A stretch of 64,000 nucleotides of DNA, taken from Oleiagrimonas soli. GTDB lineage: Bacteria > Pseudomonadota > Gammaproteobacteria > Xanthomonadales > Rhodanobacteraceae. The notes under the pieces were generated by a model. That model was given only the letters and a program-made list of their open reading frames with translations, did not search any database and had not been told where the DNA came from. Positions 61,958 through 64,000 of the stretch are shown here, piece after piece. Within the stretch, counting starts at the first letter, position 1, and the number at the start of each line of letters is the position of its first letter. Position numbers and translations under genes: made by a program. The stretch covers positions 2,374,347 through 2,438,346 of the forward strand of contig NZ_KN196470.1 of NCBI RefSeq assembly GCF_000761445.1, written 5' to 3'.

Positions 61958-62018
61958 GATCCTGTGTGTCACTCGCACCAAAACATTTTTCGCCATACTG
62001 GAACACGGGAGACCCGAC

Positions 62019-63221
62019 ATGGCCTACACCATCCGCGACCGCCTCAAGACCGAACTCGAAGGCATCCGCGACGACGGCCTGTACAAGGCCGAGCGCATCA
62101 TCACCTCGCCGCAGTCGTCCGAGATCACGCTGGCCGATGGCCGCAAGGTGCTGAACTTCTGCGCCAACAACTACCTGGGCCTGGCCGACAACGCCGAGGT
62201 CATCGCCGCCGCCAAGGAGGCGCTGGACACCCACGGCTTCGGCATGGCCTCGGTGCGCTTCATCTGCGGCACGCAGGACCTGCACAAGCAACTGGAGAAG
62301 AAGATCGCCGAGTTCTTCGGCACCGACGACGCGATCCTCTACGCGGCCTGCTTCGACGCCAACGGCGGCCTGTTCGAGCCGCTGCTCGGCCCCGAGGACG
62401 CGATCATCTCCGACGCGCTCAACCACGCCTCGATCATCGACGGCGTGCGCCTGTGCAAGGCGCAGCGCTTCCGCTACGCCAACTCCGACATGGCCGACCT
62501 GGAAGCCCAGCTCCAGGCCGCCGACGAAGCCGGCTGCCAGGCCAAGCTGATCACCACCGACGGCGCGTTCTCGATGGACGGCTACGTCGCCAAGCTGGAC
62601 GAGATCACCGCCCTGGCCGAGAAGTACGGCGCACTGGTGCACATCGACGAATGCCACTGCACGGGCTTTCTCGGCAAGACCGGTCGCGGCTCGGCCGAGG
62701 TGCACGGCGTGATGGACAAGATCGACATCTTCACCGGCACGCTGGGCAAGTCGCTGGGCGGCGCGGTCGGCGGCTTCACCACCGGTCGCCAGGAGATCAT
62801 CGACATGCTGCGCCAGCGTTCGCGGCCGTACCTGTTCTCCAACTCGCTACCGCCGCACGTGGTCGCGGCCGGCATCAAGGTGTTCGACATGCTCGACGCC
62901 GCCGGCGACCTGCGCGAGAAGCTGGTCGAGAACACCGCCTACTTCCGCCAGCGCATGACCGAGGCCGGCTTCGAGATCAAGCCGGGCAACCATCCGATCG
63001 TGCCGGTGATGATCCACGACGCGCCCAAGGCGCAGGCCATGGCCAATGCCCTGCTCGACGAGGGCATCTACGTGACCGGCTTCTTCTTCCCGGTGGTGCC
63101 CAAGGGCCAGGCGCGCATCCGCACGCAGATGAGCGCGGCGCATACGCGTGAGCAGTTGGACAAGGCCATCGATGCCTTCACCCGCGTCGGCCGTCAGCTC
63201 GGCATACTGCCGGCGGGCTGA
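62019..63221 (+). CDS. kbl: Glycine C-acetyltransferase (2-amino-3-ketobutyrate CoA ligase)
   Basis: PLP enzyme that cleaves 2-amino-3-oxobutanoate with CoA to glycine and acetyl-CoA, completing the threonine-to-glycine route started by Tdh. The 400 residues show [29 protein letters not shown], the [17 protein letters not shown] block and the PLP lysine Lys244 in [18 protein letters not shown] (the same number as in E. coli Kbl). ATG at 62019 behind a short gap after copy B of the repeat. The glycine produced would also feed the gcvP pathway. Confidence 0.96.
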   Translation: MAYTIRDRLKTELEGIRDDGLYKAERIITSPQSSEITLADGRKVLNFCANNYLGLADNAEVIAAAKEALDTHGFGMASVRFICGTQDLHKQLEKKIAEFFGTDDAILYAACFDANGGLFEPLLGPEDAIISDALNHASIIDGVRLCKAQRFRYANSDMADLEAQLQAADEAGCQAKLITTDGAFSMDGYVAKLDEITALAEKYGALVHIDECHCTGFLGKTGRGSAEVHGVMDKIDIFTGTLGKSLGGAVGGFTTGRQEIIDMLRQRSRPYLFSNSLPPHVVAAGIKVFDMLDAAGDLREKLVENTAYFRQRMTEAGFEIKPGNHPIVPVMIHDAPKAQAMANALLDEGIYVTGFFFPVVPKGQARIRTQMSAAHTREQLDKAIDAFTRVGRQLGILPAG

Positions 63222-63242
63222 AGCCGCGTCCGCCAGCGCGAT

Positions 63243-64000
63243 TCACTCGCCGGCGGGCTTGCCTTCCGCAGGCGTCTCGGCATCGCCGCCGAGACGCTCG
63301 CGAAGAGCCGTCAACAAGTCTTGCAGCGGTCGCGCGTCGCGCTCCCACGGAATGCTCTCGCGGATCAGCATCTCGATGGCCTCGGCCTGCTGCAGGATCG
63401 GCTTGCGCGCCTTGTGCGCGCCCTCGCTCGCCGACAGGGCCAGCAGCACTTCCAGCAGCCGCCGCAGCACGGCCACGTTGCCGACCGCATTCTGGCGAAT
63501 CTGATCGAACCCCAGCGCGATGAAATCGCCCAACTGCGGCGCACGGGTGATGACGCGGATGCAGCCATCGCGCACGCGCAACTGCGCCGGCAGGCGGCGT
63601 TCGGCCATGCGCAGCAGCATCACGCCAATCCAGTTCACGCACATCACGCCGGTGGTGGTTTCGTTGACGCCGGGCGACAGCGCCTTCAGCGCCACGTCGA
63701 CCAGCTGACGCAGACCGTAGCCGGGATCGTTCGCCAGGGTGCGCTGGTCGCCGAAGGACCAGGCGTCGCGCATGCTTTCGATACGCGCCTCCTCGATGCG
63801 CTCGGGTGACACCAGCTCGGCCAGCATCTCGCCTTCGGCGACGAATTCGCCCGCGTTGCGGTGCACCTGCACCAGGCCGTCGCACGCTTCGGCATGTTCG
63901 GCCAGCGTGCCGAAGGCCACGCCGGTCAGATAGCCGCTGCGGCGCGCGCGCAGGGCGCTGCGATGCTTGCCCTGCGGACGCTGGAGATCGACGTTGTCCT
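63243..64000 (-). CDS. DUF2254 membrane protein (partial, C-terminal part)
   Basis: About 250 residues of a larger protein; the N-terminal part lies beyond the right edge. The visible end has SGYLTGVAFGTLAEHAEA, VQVHRNAGEFVAEGEMLAEL, SMRDAWSFGDQRTLANDPGYGLRQLVDVALKALSPGVNETTTG and RVITRAPQLGDFIALGFDQIRQNAVGNVAV, all matching DUF2254, a predicted membrane protein family of unknown function. The C-terminal ~40 residues are charged. It is convergent with kbl. Confidence 0.85.
   Translation of the reverse strand, partial: DNVDLQRPQGKHRSALRARRSGYLTGVAFGTLAEHAEACDGLVQVHRNAGEFVAEGEMLAELVSPERIEEARIESMRDAWSFGDQRTLANDPGYGLRQLVDVALKALSPGVNETTTGVMCVNWIGVMLLRMAERRLPAQLRVRDGCIRVITRAPQLGDFIALGFDQIRQNAVGNVAVLRRLLEVLLALSASEGAHKARKPILQQAEAIEMLIRESIPWERDARPLQDLLTALRERLGGDAETPAEGKPAGE

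Overview
The window is high-GC gammaproteobacterial chromosome. Gene content and order point to the Xanthomonadales/Lysobacterales, in the Rhodanobacteraceae or Xanthomonadaceae range. The clues are prmB-aroC-asd followed by a FimV-type gene, metG with an RnfB-like ferredoxin close to nth, a PhoB-type porin next to pst-phoU, a family S46 dipeptidyl-peptidase, and frequent GTG starts. This is inference from sequence recognition; no database search was made. No rRNA, CRISPR array, prophage or insertion sequence was seen. There is one tRNA (Leu, CAG).

Layout. 1-7.2 kb: prmB, aroC, asd, a small coiled-coil protein and fimV (partial) on the minus strand, then psd, a conserved hypothetical and a LysM lytic transglycosylase. 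7.3-16.5 kb: a translationally coupled trio (HerA-like ATPase, membrane/TPR protein, greB), rimO, a TPR-GGDEF diguanylate cyclase, a HIT protein, a lipoprotein and dcd. 16.6-24.4 kb: mrp, a DUF2147 protein, metG, a decayed small secreted-protein gene, an RnfB-like ferredoxin, a self-regulated tetR-SDR operon and nth. 24.4-32 kb: phosphate block with a porin and pstS-pstC-pstA-pstB-phoU, both with Pho-box-like sites, interleaved with rnt and fmdB. 32-40 kb: small membrane and hypothetical genes, rlmB-rnr, tRNA-Leu, a VOC protein and gcvP behind a tandem glycine riboswitch. 40.3-51.5 kb is accessory: an AbrB-type/Doc toxin-antitoxin pair, a CPA1 antiporter, a complete type I restriction-modification operon (hsdM-hsdS-hsdR) and hipBA. 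51.5-64 kb returns to core genes: purA, a DUF2065 gene, hflC, hflK, hflX, hfq, miaA, an S46 peptidase, tdh, kbl and a partial DUF2254 gene.

How the genes work together. The Pst proteins import phosphate across the inner membrane, with PhoU as negative regulator and the porin as a probable outer-membrane entry. A hairpin between pstS and pstC would favour excess binding protein. tdh and kbl convert threonine to glycine, and gcvP, which breaks glycine down, is under a glycine sensor. The hfq cluster couples RNA chaperone, tRNA modification and membrane-protease control. The restriction-modification and hipBA genes form a compact defence/persistence island against the purA terminator.

Most notable non-coding signals: three hipBA operators (RTCAA-N8-TTGAT) spaced exactly 27 bp apart; a roughly 140-155 bp multi-hairpin repeat present twice, whose left-half differences fall only in hairpin loops; a likely CTG start codon for hflX; and a tetR operator that runs into its own start codon with promoter spacing suggesting a leaderless transcript.
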